Part shown: piece after piece, positions 47,501 to 58,562 of the stretch
Numbering within the stretch: position 1 is the stretch's first letter
Layout: each line of letters begins with the position of its first letter
Assembly: GCA_029215795.1 (NCBI GenBank)
Contig: JARDYH010000003.1
Location: 97,868,609 to 97,932,608 of the forward strand
Direction: 5' to 3'
Origin: Anniella stebbinsi
Lineage: Eukaryota > Chordata > Lepidosauria > Squamata > Anniellidae
DNA length: 64,000 bases
The notes under the pieces: model-generated
Database searches by the model: none
What the model saw: only the letters and a program-made list of their open reading frames with translations
Told to the model about the DNA's origin: nothing
Position numbers and translations under genes: made by a program

Positions 47501-49839
47501 TTCGTTTGAGATTGATTCATATGTTGACCATCTACCTGATCACTGTCCCAACCCTTCTTCAATACTGATACCTTTGCATTTTTCCAGTAAATTGCTTACA
47601 TTGCACCCATGTACCTATTAACCCACCTATATTGATAATTGTGTCTGCTAGTAGATGTTAAACACCTGGATATTTTCTGAAACCATAACTGGCTACTTCA
47701 CATTTCTAGAAACCAGCTGTCTTTTGTGGTTTAAATTGCAGTATAACATTTCCCCCATATGCCAGATACTGTCCAATGTACAAATCTGAACAGGGAGATT
47801 GCCCAGACCTGCCCCCTTCCTTCCGTAATTTCTCTAAAAGGGATCTCCTTATCTTGAATAGAGTCAAAAGCGGTGGAGGCAACTTCTTACCTCTGACAAT
47901 GAGCCCAGAGGAAGAATTGACTGCAAATCCCTGTATCATAGTGCATGTCTAAACTTACTCAGTTGAGTGGTTTATGACATGCCTGAACTCTAAACATGCT
48001 AACTACACAGGAACAAGTGTTGCACAGCATGGCACAATTGATTCCTGTAAGATAATGCCTTAGCGTGGCGAGACAACCAGAAAGTGACGGTTGTCTCATT
48101 TGTATGCATCAGATACAGGTTTTATTTTGCATCATCAATGAGTAATTGAATAATATTCTTTGCAAGCAAGTCAGAATTGCCAAATAAAATAATGGGGTGT
48201 CATCTGAATTGGATGCAAACCCTTCTGACCAAATATCAAAAAGATATCTGGGACTTTTGTCTTTTACTTATTGCTGTGTCCATAATAAATATGTGATACC
48301 TTCAACAAGTAAAGATGGAGACATGGAACCCATCAAATCACCCTAATCTTCAAATTACTTCGCTTGTTATCAGAAAAAGCCAAAGAGGACATGTGAGCAA
48401 GTGGCATTTTCTCTTTTTATCCTTCTGGAACAAAGAGTGAAGGGGAACACATGCACTGCCTCAAGGAGAGATGCATGAGTTGTTGCAAAACAGCACACAC
48501 ATTGGCTGAATTCGGACAACACATTAAGCAACTGGGGGGGGGGGGGAAACAATCATCAGTTGTGTTGCTTACTGTGTTGTGTGGAGGGTAACACGCCGCT
48601 CACAAACTACTGACGGTATGCTATTCTGCCCAAATAAGCAACGGAGAGAAACAACTGGCTTGCAAGTTGTTTAGCTCGAAGCCAGTTGTTTAAAGTGCTG
48701 TGTGGAGGGGTGAGTGTGTTAATAGTGTGTGGTGAGTGGGTTAAAACACAAGCCCATAGAGGCAAGTGGCAAGAGCGACCAAAGTGGTGGCTGTCACTCT
48801 GCTACAACTGGTGCAACTTGCAGAGGCTGCTGGGATAGAACTGGGAGGACTGAGGGAGGAGGGAGGGTAGGGAGAGGGGCGGGGGCTGTGTCAGTCAAAT
48901 GCTGGGTTGACTATTAGTCCACTCAACGCCAGCCCCAACCACCCACAGTTGTGTAGGAAAATGTTGTGTGGGGAGTACCCACAAAATAACCAACTGTGAG
49001 TTGGCTACTCAACCCACCATTGACTGTGTGGTCCAAATGCAGCCATTTTATCATCATAAAATGTTTCTAACAAGCATCTCCACTATTCTAGGCACTACAC
49101 AGGAAACAATTGTAAACTTGTCCCTGCCCATAGGCTTACAGTCTCATAATGCATGAAATACAAAGGACAGAGACGGGAAAAGTTACATGTGCTAGGGAAA
49201 AAATTAGAGAGGAAAGAGCCTATGAGAGAACCAAAAACAATGAGTTTTTAATACTTTCCTTAAAAGGAGACTAAGGAACAGCCTGATGAATTTCCAAGTT
49301 CGTACTGGAGAGATGCATGAGTTCTGCTTTCAGTCATTACCACGAAAGTCCAAAAGCAAAAGCAAAACAGAAGTCACAGCAACCAAAAAACAGAGGATGT
49401 GCCATTCAACCACTCTCATGTCCTCTTTTGGGATTTCCTGGTACCATACAAAACCAGTCCTGAGGTTCGAAGTCCCTTTTGCTGAAACATTTAGGTAATT
49501 GCAGACCATGTGAAAGCATAATAAATCTTACAAAATGGCTTAGTAAACTGTTAAGGTAAACTGACAAATTATGAATCGTTCTAATATACTCAATTGGCTC
49601 ATTCACAAAGGGGAATTAAATGGGGCTTTGAAATGAAAGCTAAATAAGCAGAGATAAAGTAAAAATCATTTCAAAGGGACAACATATTTTCAGAGTATTA
49701 AGTTGTACCTTGATAATGTCCAGACCGGGTTGAGGATACTCTAGGACTGGAAGCTGCTCATCAATATTCATTAATCCAATTTCATCAGGGTCGGCTCCTT
49801 GGCTGACTAGATATACCACTTCCTGCAATAAACTGGTGC
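37098..49839 (-). CDS. SULT4A1: SULT4A1, coding exons 2-7 with stop codon
   Basis: Cytosolic sulfotransferase family 4A member 1. Coding pieces: 49839-49709, 46021-45941, 45840-45714, 45158-45064, 43409-43271 and 37210-37098 (TAA). They sum to 686 bp in continuous frame and encode the last 227 residues of a 284-residue protein. Similarity to the human protein, from memory, is near-identity; this gene is known for extreme conservation. Visible family motifs: KSHLP with the usual catalytic His (exon 3), the PAPS-binding stretch ARNPKDLVVSYYQFHR (exon 4) and the dimerisation motif KDIFTVSMNE (exon 7). The canonical C-terminal RKGxxGxWK is replaced by GRGRVGLWK, as known for this orphan enzyme, which has no agreed substrate and is expressed in neurons. 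The first 56 codons plus one base lie beyond the right edge, so intron 1 exceeds 14 kb. Confidence 0.97.
38440..38610 (+). mobile_element. tRNA-derived SINE, diverged
   Basis: GTGGCATAGCACTGTGGCTA, TTGGATTCAAATCTCAACTC, then GCTATGGAGATAATAAACCT. The class of 31,066, with a decayed tail. It directly precedes the CR1. Confidence 0.55.
38640..41110 (+). mobile_element. CR1 LINE, long degenerate copy with nested MITE
   Basis: Endonuclease part near 38,780-38,900 (ESIWVRIEGETNKRDIVVAG). Reverse transcriptase part at 39,950-40,170 (MLEQSIKKSVCEDLEKK, QYGFVRNKSCQ, DIVYHDFSKAF). C-terminal part at about 40,590-40,740. The MITE (40,746-41,065) interrupts it, and the tail resumes with CTGAACTGGATGGCCTCC...AATTCTATGATC. 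Frames are heavily broken. Confidence 0.85.
40746..41065. mobile_element. 320-bp nested palindrome MITE, copy 3
   Basis: Ends as in copy 1. Flanked by GCTGAAC on both sides (40,739-40,745 and 41,066-41,072). Because it sits inside CR1, whose tail normally reads straight through here, the empty site can be inferred with certainty. Confidence 0.88.
43271..43409 (-). CDS. SULT4A1: SULT4A1 exon 6
   Basis: 139 bp, phase 0 to 1. Acceptor TCCTCATAG, donor GTATGT after 43271. Encodes DLATMVEQLARFLGISYDKA, then the HCHQL(I)DQCCNAEALPVGR segment. Its double Cys and VGR end are distinctive for SULT4A1. Confidence 0.95.
44165..44265 (+). repeat. Dispersed repeat with GGCCGAAACGCGTTGG
   Basis: CCCTGAAGGAGGCCTTAAAA, then AGGCCGAAACGCGTTGGC, GGAAATAAAGTATTTTAGC and ATCCTGAGAACC. 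Plus-strand relative of 8,345-8,445, with the CpGs kept. Confidence 0.6.
44270..44587 (+). mobile_element. L2-clade LINE 3' end with (AAT)n
   Basis: TATGGAACAATCTCCCCGAC, CAAGGCTCACCTGGCGCCGA (post-RT region), then TAAACCGCCCAGAGAGCTTT, GGCTAAGGGGTGG and AATAATAAT. Confidence 0.8.
45064..45158 (-). CDS. SULT4A1: SULT4A1 exon 5
   Basis: 95 bp, phase 1 to 0. Acceptor CTCCACAG, donor GTAAGA after 45064. Encodes GYGSWFEHVQEFWQHHMDSN then VLFLKYEDMHK, the characteristic WFEHV and LKYEDM blocks of cytosolic sulfotransferases. Confidence 0.96.
45420..45540. repeat. MITE fragment (GATGGGAGTTGTAGTC family) in intron 4
   Basis: CAGTTCATTGGCCATACTGG, CTGGGGATGATGGGAGTTGT, then AGGATACCATTGGGGAAGG. A related piece is at 50,795-50,905 in intron 1. 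Confidence 0.5.
45714..45840 (-). CDS. SULT4A1: SULT4A1 exon 4
   Basis: 127 bp, phase 0 to 1. Acceptor TTCTTAG, donor GTAAGA. It encodes VIYMARNPKDLVVSYYQFHR, the 3'-phosphate-binding region of PAPS-dependent sulfotransferases, then a FCRRFMNDK segment. Two donors overlap (GTGTAA and GTAAGA, two bases apart); only GTAAGA joins in frame to exon 5, restoring the NDKLGYGSW reading known from the family. Confidence 0.95.
45941..46021 (-). CDS. SULT4A1: SULT4A1 exon 3
   Basis: 81 bp, 27 whole codons, phase 0 to 0. Acceptor TTTTATAG, donor GTAACA. Encodes ELTSPRLIKSHLPYRFLP and then SDLHSGDSK. KSHLP corresponds to the KTHLP motif whose His acts as catalytic base in active sulfotransferases; it is intact. 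Confidence 0.95.
46761..47093. mobile_element. Candidate MITE (TTTTTCTACACA termini)
   Basis: GGGTTTTTCTACACATGGC at the left; TTGTGTAGAAAAATTC at the right. About 330 bp, no frame of interest. Termini resemble those at 29,901 and 59,871. Confidence 0.5.
48503..49045. mobile_element. Candidate MITE (TGGCTGAATTCGGACAACAC termini)
   Basis: The left end TGGCTGAATTCGGACAACAC is inverted at the right as GTGTGGTCCAAATGCAGCCA. About 540 bp. The inside has GTTGTTTA/TAAACAAC-like repeats. No transposase; target duplication not clear. Confidence 0.55.
49709..49839 (-). CDS. SULT4A1: SULT4A1 exon 2
   Basis: 131 bp, phase 1 to 0. Acceptor ATTTCCAG (49841-49840), donor GTACAA after 49709. It begins inside the Gly codon of the PAPS phosphate-binding loop (human YPKSGTS): the split codon is completed here and followed by TSLLQEVVYLVSQGADPDE and a segment ending LDIIK. 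The loop's first half must sit in the unseen exon 1. Confidence 0.95.
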
Positions 49840-52497
49840 CTGGAAATTAAATAAATATGCGATAAAAGACCTCAATCCAGTCCCCAAAGAAAAAGAAAGG
49901 AGGATGTTTTACACTATCAGAAGATTGGTAACACATCTCCGTGTTTCCCTAAACAGTAATGTTTTAGAAAAGCACATCAAATATAATCTATGGGGTAGAT
50001 GAACTGGCATAAACTCGAGACATTTTTGCAAGAAAATTGTCTCTGGACATGGAGACTTAAGAACCTATCTAATCCCTTTTCCAAGTCATCTCAAGCTATC
50101 ACCACCTCTTAGGATAAGCTTGCCTCTGCACCCATTCTGTTCAAATATCATATCAAATCATATCTGACAAAATAAGCAAAACACTCTGGACAATATCTAT
50201 GGGTTAAACAAAACCTCACAAACATCACTAGTGTGCTTTCTAGACAGGATTTCTCTGTGCAGTTTTCGCTAACCATCATTTCAAAACATAGTCATATACG
50301 CACGTTGAGCCAATTGCTGCTACTATCTCCCAGTAAGACAATGTGGACTCCATTTCCCCCTCTATATCGTTTCCTTTATACAGTTTGTTGAAGGAACCCA
50401 TTAACTTAGAGGTATGTTTGAATGTGATTTTTTGTAAAGTAACTGCAAATGTAGGATTCTGGAGTGCTTTCAGAAAAATATACTGAGATTTCCTGTTCTA
50501 AGTGGTGCATTCTAATCCCTTATCTGCTGGAATGTGGACTATTGGCCCGTCTCTCATTTTGCTCTTTATATTGGTATTGAAACTCACAATTGCTGGATAT
50601 ATTTGTGTTAGATTCTCTCCCCAACTCCTCTTACAAAATATTTGTTCCTGAATTTGAAGAACCATTCACCCCTCTCAACATTTAAATTTCTAGTTGGATT
50701 CACAAGGTTAAGTAATTTAAATTGAAGAACCACACTTGTCCATTTCTAAGTACAAGGCAAAGTACTGGCGTTTAGTATTAAAGCTAAGGGGTGGGCTATG
50801 TGCACTCCAGATGTTTTTGTCTATGACACCCATCAGCTCTAGCCAGTATGGCCAATGCTGAGGGATGATGGGAGTTATAGGCCAAACTTATGTGCTCCTT
50901 GGCATAGGATGTGACTAGATCTCCACTGTGCAGGAAGAACTCACTGTGACTGCCCTTAGAACAATACATCTTTCTTAACCCTCACTTTATAAACTCAGGG
51001 TTAATAACTGCCACCAGATCTCCCTCTCCTTTGTTCCCTCTATCAAAATCAGATAAACATGCTGCTTGCTGACACAATTAAAGTCGTTTTGAGCAGCACC
51101 TGCATGAATCCTATTCATGTGTACATTAAGTGCGTTAATATCAATGATTGGCCTAAATTATTCAACTCCAGGGTTGACAGTAGTTGTCCATGTACCAATG
51201 GTATTATTTAATTTGTCTGCTTTGTATTGCCAGGAACCCTTTATGAATTTTTATGGTTACTTTCAGGAAAATGGGAAGGCATGGGTGTTGTTGGTGTCAG
51301 ATCCAGTGGTCACTAGCAGGATCAGGAATCTCAAGCAATTACAATGATATAACCAAGGTAATGCATGGTGGCTGAAATAAAAAATCCATTTATACAAATG
51401 TCTGCCAAAGATGGTCACATACTCTAGTTCTAGGCAGAAGCCAGAATCATAAAATTCAGCTGAAGGAAGGAAGTCTGAGCCAATGTCATGACTATAGTGT
51501 CCTGCTAGGGTTCAATCCCACTAATTCAGGAAGTTTGGGGTAACCTTGAGCCACCCAATCTGCCCTCCCTCTCTTTTTCTCTCCCTTACCTACCATCCAA
51601 CTTTGAAAATAAAACAGGATACCCAAATATTGGCTGCAACAAGGTTCTTAGAAGGGCGGGATAAAGATGTCATAATAACAGAAAAACAAGCATTACGTGA
51701 AGAAAGGGATTAATATATCGACAGGCAATTGGGAGGGGGAATGTAAGTCCAAACCCCCAAAGATTGCCATGTGACCTCAGCAGAAGCCCAAGGATGCCCC
51801 TTCTAGTAAATACCTCACCACTTTCTCCGAAGCATATCTTCCACATTCTGGTGCCCTCCAGAAATATTGGGCCACAACTCCCATAACCCCACAGCAAGCC
51901 AACTGGGAAAGGCAAGGAGTAGGTAGCGCCACCTCCTGACTGCTTCAGTGAATGCTCCTTTAGGCACTGCCAACTTCACCCACACCTCACTTTCTCTGAT
52001 CAGGGAAGGTGAGAGCAGGTAAAGCCCACTGAGCCATGACCTCAAGGAGTGCTTCTCAAGGCCACAATTCAGTTAGGAGTCTCTCTCCCATCACGTCTCT
52101 TTTCTGTAAGATGGTGGAGCTTCAGGATGGGGAAAAGGATGAGGAGGCCCAGATGTAGAGCCCTGGCAGACTGAATTCAGCCCATGGGCCAATGTTCCCA
52201 ATCCATATGAAAAAATGCAAAGTGGGGATGGTGGGAGGGTGGTGGGAATGCACAGATGATCACTCGAAGATCTACGGTTACAGGTAGGCAACCGCCATTT
52301 CTCCTTCATGGTCTCTGTGCATCACACCTATGGGTGATTAACAAGCTGACTTACCAGAGGAGGGCAGGTGCACTTTCATAAGACCGAAGACAGGACCGCC
52401 CTTCCAAACGCGGTATCCAATCTCACCATAACACCAATTTGTAATGCTTAACAAATGTTGAAGGCTTAAACCAGGTTGCTGCTCAACACAAATCCAT

Positions 52498-53562
52498 TTA
52501 TGGTACACCCCTGCCAAAAGCAGTCGAGGTGGCTATCCCCCCTGTCGAGTGAGCTCGCACTTGAGCAGGTAAGACTCTGTTATCGAGTTCATAGGCTAGC
52601 TTAATGGCTTGGACTAGCCAAGAGGCTAGTCTTTGGGATGAAACTGGTTGACCTTCACTCTTCCCAGCATAACATATAAAAAGTCTAGACATATTATGGA
52701 TGCCTTCCGTTCTAATCTTGTAGAAAGCCAAGGCTCTTCTTACATCGAGGGAGTGATGTTTAGACTCCAATTCTGACTTCAGTACCAGCAAGAAGGTTGG
52801 TAATGAGATTCGTTGATTTACGTGGAAGTCTGAAGTCACTTTTGGAAAGAAAGAAATATCTGGGCGTAGCTTCACTTTATCCTTATGAAAGATTAAGTAA
52901 GGTGCATCTATTCGAAGAGCAGACAGTTCACTGGAGCATTTGGCTGAAGCGACTGCCATCAAGAAAGCCACTTTCCAAGAAAGAAGTCGAAGATCCGCCG
53001 TGGCTAATGGTTCAAAGGGCTTGGACATCAACATCCTAAGCAGGAGAGGCAGGTCACATTGCAGAGCCCATGAATGGATAGATGGCACTAAGTTCTTTGA
53101 GCCCCTAAGGAACTGCCTGACTGTGGGATGAAGAAACAGTGACTGATGAGTAGTTGGAGGCTTAGCCGCCGCGATCGCAGCCAGGTACACTCTAATCGAA
53201 GAAGCCGAAAGGCCCTTTTTGAAAAGATGGAGCAGAAAACCTAACACGTTTTGCACAGAGGCCAAGTCAGGATCAAATCTTTGATCTTTCGTGAAGTTTT
53301 GGAATTTCTTCCATTTTGCCTTATAGGACTTTAGCGTGGCCGGTTTCCGTGCTGCTAAGAGGACTGCCGGTATGCCCTCCAGTATTGAAGGTGATGCATC
53401 TAGGCTCATACTCTCCATGCTGTCATTTTTAGGGTATTCAAGTCTGGATGACGTACCCTGCCCTGCTCCCGACAGAGCAGGTCCGGTGTTTGTGGCAGTC
53501 TCCAGATTTCTCCTTTGGACAGATTGAGGAGTGAACCACGGTTGCTTGGGCCACCATGGCAT
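52498..53562 (-). pseudogene. DIRS tyrosine recombinase
   Basis: A 354-residue frame. It opens with MPWWPKQPWFTPQSV, which is shared with the preceding pol frame, then an Arg/Lys-rich SAM-like core-binding part (LKSYKAKWKKFQNFTK, SASSIRVYLAAIAAAKPP) and the catalytic part. The first catalytic Arg position reads SAKCSSEL where active DIRS enzymes have Arg (Cys here, a CpG-type change), and the second block reads HSTGGIATS where HxxR is expected. The nucleophile-like FVKHYK lies just beyond the stop in another frame. All three point to an inactive enzyme. Confidence 0.85.
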
Positions 53563-54184
53563 TAGTACAATTAGTACAATTAGTACAGTCTGATTTGTCC
53601 TCTCTGATCTTTGTCAGGACCTTTGCAATGAGAGGAAATGGAGGGAAAAAGTAGAGAAGGCTGCTGCTCCACTGGAGCCGGAAGGCATCCCCTAGAGATG
53701 TCCGACCCGACCCCCATTTGGAACAGAACCTGTCGCATATTGCATTGCCGCTCGTGGCAAACGAATCGATTGCCGGATGTCCCCACATCCAAAAAAGGCA
53801 ACGAAGAATCGATGGAGACATCTGCCATTTGTGCGAAACCTCGCTCAATCTGCTCAAGGCATCTGCCAGGACATTGTCCTTCCTCGCTATGTGTAGAGCA
53901 ATAATGGAAATGCCCCTCAGGATAACCCAGCTGAATATATCCGTTGCTGTTCGTATCAGCCCTGATGAATGAGTGCCCCCCCCCCCCGGTTTGTTGAGAT
54001 GCCAAAGGACGGCGGTATTGTCCGTAAGCAGCTGCACAAGGTGTCCTTGTAGTTCAGTCTCGAAGGCTTGCAGAGCCTTCCATACTGCCAGTAACTCCAA
54101 ACAGTTGATGTGAAGACAGGACTCCTTGTCTGACCACCTCCCTTGTATGCGTAGGTGCCCGCAATGAGCGCCCCAGCCATCCAT
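53438..54184 (-). pseudogene. DIRS RNase H and methyltransferase-like region
   Basis: DGWGAHCG (first acidic block), HINCLELLAVWKALQAF (Glu block), LLTDNTAVLWHLNK (TDN block) and KDNVLADALSRL follow RNase H order. Then comes IDSFATSGNAICDRFCSKWG...GDAFRLQWSS, the N6-adenine-methyltransferase-like segment found in DIRS pol. A 9-bp unit, TTAGTACAA (plus strand, about 53,564-53,590), is repeated three times in frame just before the recombinase start, adding CTNCTN residues. Confidence 0.8.
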
Positions 54185-54332
54185 CTGTGGTGATGGTGCG
54201 AGAAGGTGGGCGAGGAAGAAAAGGCATCCCTTGAGGAAGGTTCAACTGTCTCCTCCACCACAGAAACGATTGTGAGATCTTGGGTGGAATTCTTAGGTAG
54301 ACCCTCCTGGTGTCTGCCCCGAAGGGGAAAAC

Positions 54333-55415
54333 TCAAAGAATCCAGTGTTGCAGAGGTCTCATTCTTAAACGAACCCATTGGACTACCGTTACCGTGGCAG
54401 CCATATGTCCCAACAGAGTCTGTATGGAATGGGCGCTTGTACGTTTCCGGTGATAAAGATGAGTTGCTAACTCTATCAAGGTATGCATCCTGTCCCGAGG
54501 TAAGTATGTGTGGGCCGATGTGGAATCTATGACTGCCCCTATGAACTGTATGTGCTGCATAGGGTGCAGGGATGATTTTTCGCTGTTTATGTAAAGACCC
54601 AGGGCTGGAAGCAAATTGAGAACGAAATGGACAGTATTTTGTAGAGAAGAGCGTGAGTTTCCCACGAGGAGCCAGTCATCCAAATATGGGTAAACCTCTA
54701 CCCCACGAAGCTGCAAAAAGGCGCACACCACGCACTTGGAGAAGACTCTCGGTGCCGTGGCGAGGTCAAAGGAGAGGACCTTGAACTGAAACATTTCTTC
54801 CCCAAAGAAAAAACTGAGGAAACGATGATACAACGGATGTATCCCTATGTGGAAATAAGCATCTCTGAGGTCCACGGCTGCGAATCATATGCCTGCCCTG
54901 AGAAGTGACAGTATCATGGCCAGAGTAACCATGCGAAACTTTTTTGTCAAAAGGTAGATGTTGAGGTTCTTCAGATCCAGAATAGGTTGATGTCCTCCAT
55001 CCCACTTCAGGACTGTGAAGTAATGGGAGAAGAACGCTCCCTGTATCCGAGGAGGAACAATACGCTGAATGGCACCCTTGCATAAAAGAGTCAGAGTTTC
55101 CTCCTTCAGAATCTTCGATGGCGTGGTTATCTCCACGTTCCTGGTGGGAGGGAGGACCTCGAACTCTATTCTGTAACCTCGAGTAATGATGTCCAGTACC
55201 CACATGTCTGAAGTCACTTGCTGCCACAGTGGAAGGAAACGGCTCAACAGGTTGCCGAAGACTGGGGATTCCGGTAAATGGTATAGACTGACGTTTCTTT
55301 GACGCTTGGTCAAATTTGCTGCAGCCTTGTCGATATCTTGAAGGAGCAAGCCACTGTTTGCGCTGCTGCTGGGGCTGGTACCAAGGTAGCCTGTCATTAT
55401 ACTGTCTGAAACCAT
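54333..55415 (-). pseudogene. DIRS reverse transcriptase
   Basis: Upstream half: WVLDIITRGYRIEF, then YFTVLKWDGGHQPILDLKNL and KKFRMVTL. Downstream half: VDLRDAYFHIGIHP and VYPYLDDWLLVGNS, with the catalytic YLDD. A single in-frame TGA at 54,887-54,885 separates the halves; no frame change is needed. Confidence 0.85.
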
Positions 55416-55483
55416 ACTGCTGTGGACAGAACCAATGTTTAGGTTTAAAGGGCTGAGGAGATGGGTGGGTTCCGAAACCCATC

Positions 55484-56477
55484 TTACGTGCTGTATTCTT
55501 GGCTTTTTGGATCTGAGTCCATCTGCTCATCTGTCTTTGAGTTGAATAATCTATCCCCATCAAACGGCAGATCCTCAATTCTAGAGTGTGCCTCAGGAGT
55601 CAATCCTGGCGATCTTAAGGCAATAGACCCTACCATAGACTTTGCGTTGCAGTCAGCCTGGTGTCTCGCAGTATTGATTTGTTGGCGAGATAGCTTAACA
55701 GCCTCAGTCTGAAACATTCTAGCTAATTCGCACTGGTCCTCTGGGAGATAATCGCATAAGGAACTCATCTTTTCCCAAAGGAATAATTGGTAACGGGACA
55801 TCATGGCTTGGCAGTTTGCCACCTTCATTCCCAAGGCAGCTAGAGTACATTTGCCTGCCCAACAAATCAAGCCTTCATCCCTCTTTGTCCACTGGTGAAG
55901 CATGAGGTTTCTGAGACCGACCGTGTGCGGACTCCACGATAGTAGAATTAGGCTTAGGATGTCCCGCATCTTTTTCTTGGACCCAATACATAGATTCAAG
56001 CCTCTTTGAAATTGAGGCCATTGTAAATGGTGCTTTCCACGATAGCTTGACCATCTGCAACAGAGTAGGGAGAAAAGGAATCACTATTGGAGCAGTAGCT
56101 TCCGAGTAGACTGCATCAAAGACTGGGTCTCGAACATGCTCTGCTGGTTGTTGAACATCCATACCTAGTGATTGAGCTATCCTCCCTATTTGGTCCGAGT
56201 AGGAACCCATATCCTGCGATGGTGATGCTCTCTCTTTCGATCCCACTGCTTCATCTAGAGATGAAACTGACGGTGGTAACAAAGAATATGAGGAGGAGTC
56301 ATCCTGGTACTCCTCAACCAATTGCGGAGAAGGGACAGAGTGACCATGCTGTTCGATCCCTGGTTCCTGGTGTTCAGGAGACGCTGGAAGAGGGCAGTTG
56401 CTTGGTACCGAGTTAATTTGTCCCTGACGTTCGATTTTAATAAACTCAGAACTATGATAAGTAAGGTCCCATGGCAA
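55484..56477 (-). pseudogene. DIRS gag-like region
   Basis: Two overlapping frames (56,477-55,875 and 55,999-55,484) imply one frameshift. The second ends with EDLPFDGDRLFNSKTDEQMD, a motif shared by vertebrate DIRS gag proteins and, from published work as I recall, by the host protein LAP2-alpha, which was domesticated from such a gag. The N-terminus is probably cut by the CR1 insertion. Confidence 0.7.
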
Positions 56478-56479
56478 GT

Positions 56480-58562
56480 GACCCTAATGAGAAAAGGAGT
56501 CCAAGATGGGTGGGAGTTTTCAAAAAAAGGAAAATTTAAAGGCCCAATTACAAACAATTCCAACAAGGAAAAAAGATAGAAGACAACAGAAGAAACCAAT
56601 GTGGCTCCACAAAAAGCTTAGAGCTGACATGAAACTAAAAAAGGATACATATAGGAAGTGGAAGGAAGGCCAGGCTACAAAAGAAGAGAACAAACAAATA
56701 GCACAGAAGTGCCGGAATGGTGTCAGGAAGGCTAAAGCTGAGAATGAGCTGAGGCTAGCGAGGGATGCTAAAAGCAATAAAAAGGCTTTCTTCAGATACA
56801 TGAATAGTAAAAGACAGAGGAAAGAAATGGTGGTTCAACTGCTTCATGAGGATGGTAATTTGGTAACAGATGACAAAGAAAAGGCTGAAGTGCTCAATTC
56901 CTACTTTGGCTCAGCCTTCTCTCAAAAGCGGGTCTATGACCCCCCTGGAAAAAGTGAAGTACAAGCTGAAGGGGCAGGATTGCAGTTTGAGATTGATAAA
57001 CAAAGAGTCAAGGAACATCTAATTTCTCTGAACAAGTTCAAATCTCCAGGGCCCGACGAACTGCATCCTAGAGTAATAAAGGAGCTGGCAGAAGAACTCT
57101 CAGAACCACTGTCTATATTATCTTTGCGAAATCATGGAAGACAGGTGAAGTGCCGGATGACTGGAGGAGGGCTAATGTTGTCCCTATCTTCAAAAAGGGC
57201 AAAAAGGAGGGACCTGGGAACTACAGAGCAGTCAGTCTGACATCCATCCCTGGGAAAATCTTGGAACAGATTATAAAGAAGTCAATCTGTAAACACCTTG
57301 AAAACAATGCAGTGATTACTAGAAGCTAGCATGGATTTGTCAAGAACAAATCCTGTCAGACTAATCTGATCTCATTTTTTGATCGGGTAACCTCCCTTGT
57401 GGACTGTGGGAATGCTGTGGATATAGTATAACTTGACTTCAGCAAAGCTTTTGACAAAGTGCCCCATGACATTCTGATTAACAAATGAGTGAAAAGTGGG
57501 CTAGATGGAGCAACTATTAGATGGATCCACAGTTGGTTACAGTCGGACTCAAAGAGTGCTTATCAATGGTACCTTTTCACACTTGGGGGAGGTAATGTGA
57601 GGGTACGCAGTGCTCAGTCCTGGGCCCAGTGCTCTTCAACATTTTTATTAATGATTTGGACGAGGAGGTGCAGGGAATGCTTATCAGATTTGCAGACAAC
57701 ACAAAATTGGGTAGGATTGCTAATACCCTGGAAGACAGAAACAAACTCCCAAGTGATCTTGATAGACTGGAGCGCAGGGCTGAAAACAACAGAATGAAAT
57801 TTACTAGGGATAAATGCCAAGTACTACACCTAGGAAAAAGAAACCAAATGCAGTTACAAGATGGGAGATACTTGGCTAATCAATACAACAAGCGAGAAGG
57901 ATCTTGGAATTGTTGTAGATCACAAGCTGAATATGTGATGTGGCTGCAAAAAAAGCAAATGCTATTTTGGGATGCATTAATAGAAGTAGAGCTTCCAAAT
58001 CGCACAAGGTACTGGTTCCCCTCTATTCGGCACTGGTTAGGCCCCATCTTGAGTATTGCATCCAGTTCTGGGCACCACACATCAAGAAGGATGCAGACAA
58101 GCTGGAGCGTGTTCAGAGGAGGGCAACGAGGATGATCAGGGGTCTGGAAACAAAGCCCTATGAGGAGAGATTGAAAGAACTAGGCATGTTTAGCCTGGAG
58201 AAGAGAAGATTGAGGGGAGACATGATAGCACTCTTAAAATACTTGAAAGATTGTCACACAGAGGAGGGCCAGGATCTCTTCTCGATCAACCCCGAGTGCA
58301 GGACGTGGAATAATGGGCTCAAGTGACAGGAAGCCAGATTCCAACTAGACATCAGGAAAAACTTCCTGACTGTTAGAGCAATATGACAATGGAACCAATG
58401 ACCTAGGGAGGTGGTGGGCTCTCCCACATTAGAGGCATTCAAGAGGCAGTTGGACAACCATTTGTCAGGGATGCTTTAAGGTAGATTCCTGCATTGAGCA
58501 GGGGGTTGGACCCGATGGCCTTATAGGCCCCTTCCAACTCTACTATTCTGTGATTCTATAAT
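56480..58562 (+). mobile_element. CR1 LINE inserted in the DIRS element
   Basis: 5'-truncated ORF2: KGVQDGWEFSKKGKFK, an Arg/Lys-rich linker, AFFRYMNSKRQRKE, EDGNLVTDDKEKAEVLNSYF, SPGPDELHPRVIKELA. Then broken RT (the DFSKAFDKVPHD block near 57,440), FADNTKLG (the catalytic pair reads AD-N; the second Asp is lost) and the C-terminal [20 protein letters not shown]. Ends in the CR1 tail TTGGACCCGATGGCCTTATA...TTCTGTGATTCTATA. TAAGGTCCCATG on the left and TAAGGCCATG on the right could be an imperfect target duplication. Confidence 0.92.

Larger units (their letters stand above)
46022..49708. other. SULT4A1 intron 2
   Basis: About 3.7 kb. Contains an AAAT microsatellite at 46,046 and two inverted-repeat elements (46,761 and 48,503). 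Chance open frames here lack any recognisable domain. Confidence 0.7.

Noticed and set aside
56506..57240. 244-residue plus-strand frame as a host gene
   Set aside because: CR1 ORF2 sequence, 5'-truncated and followed by the CR1 tail.
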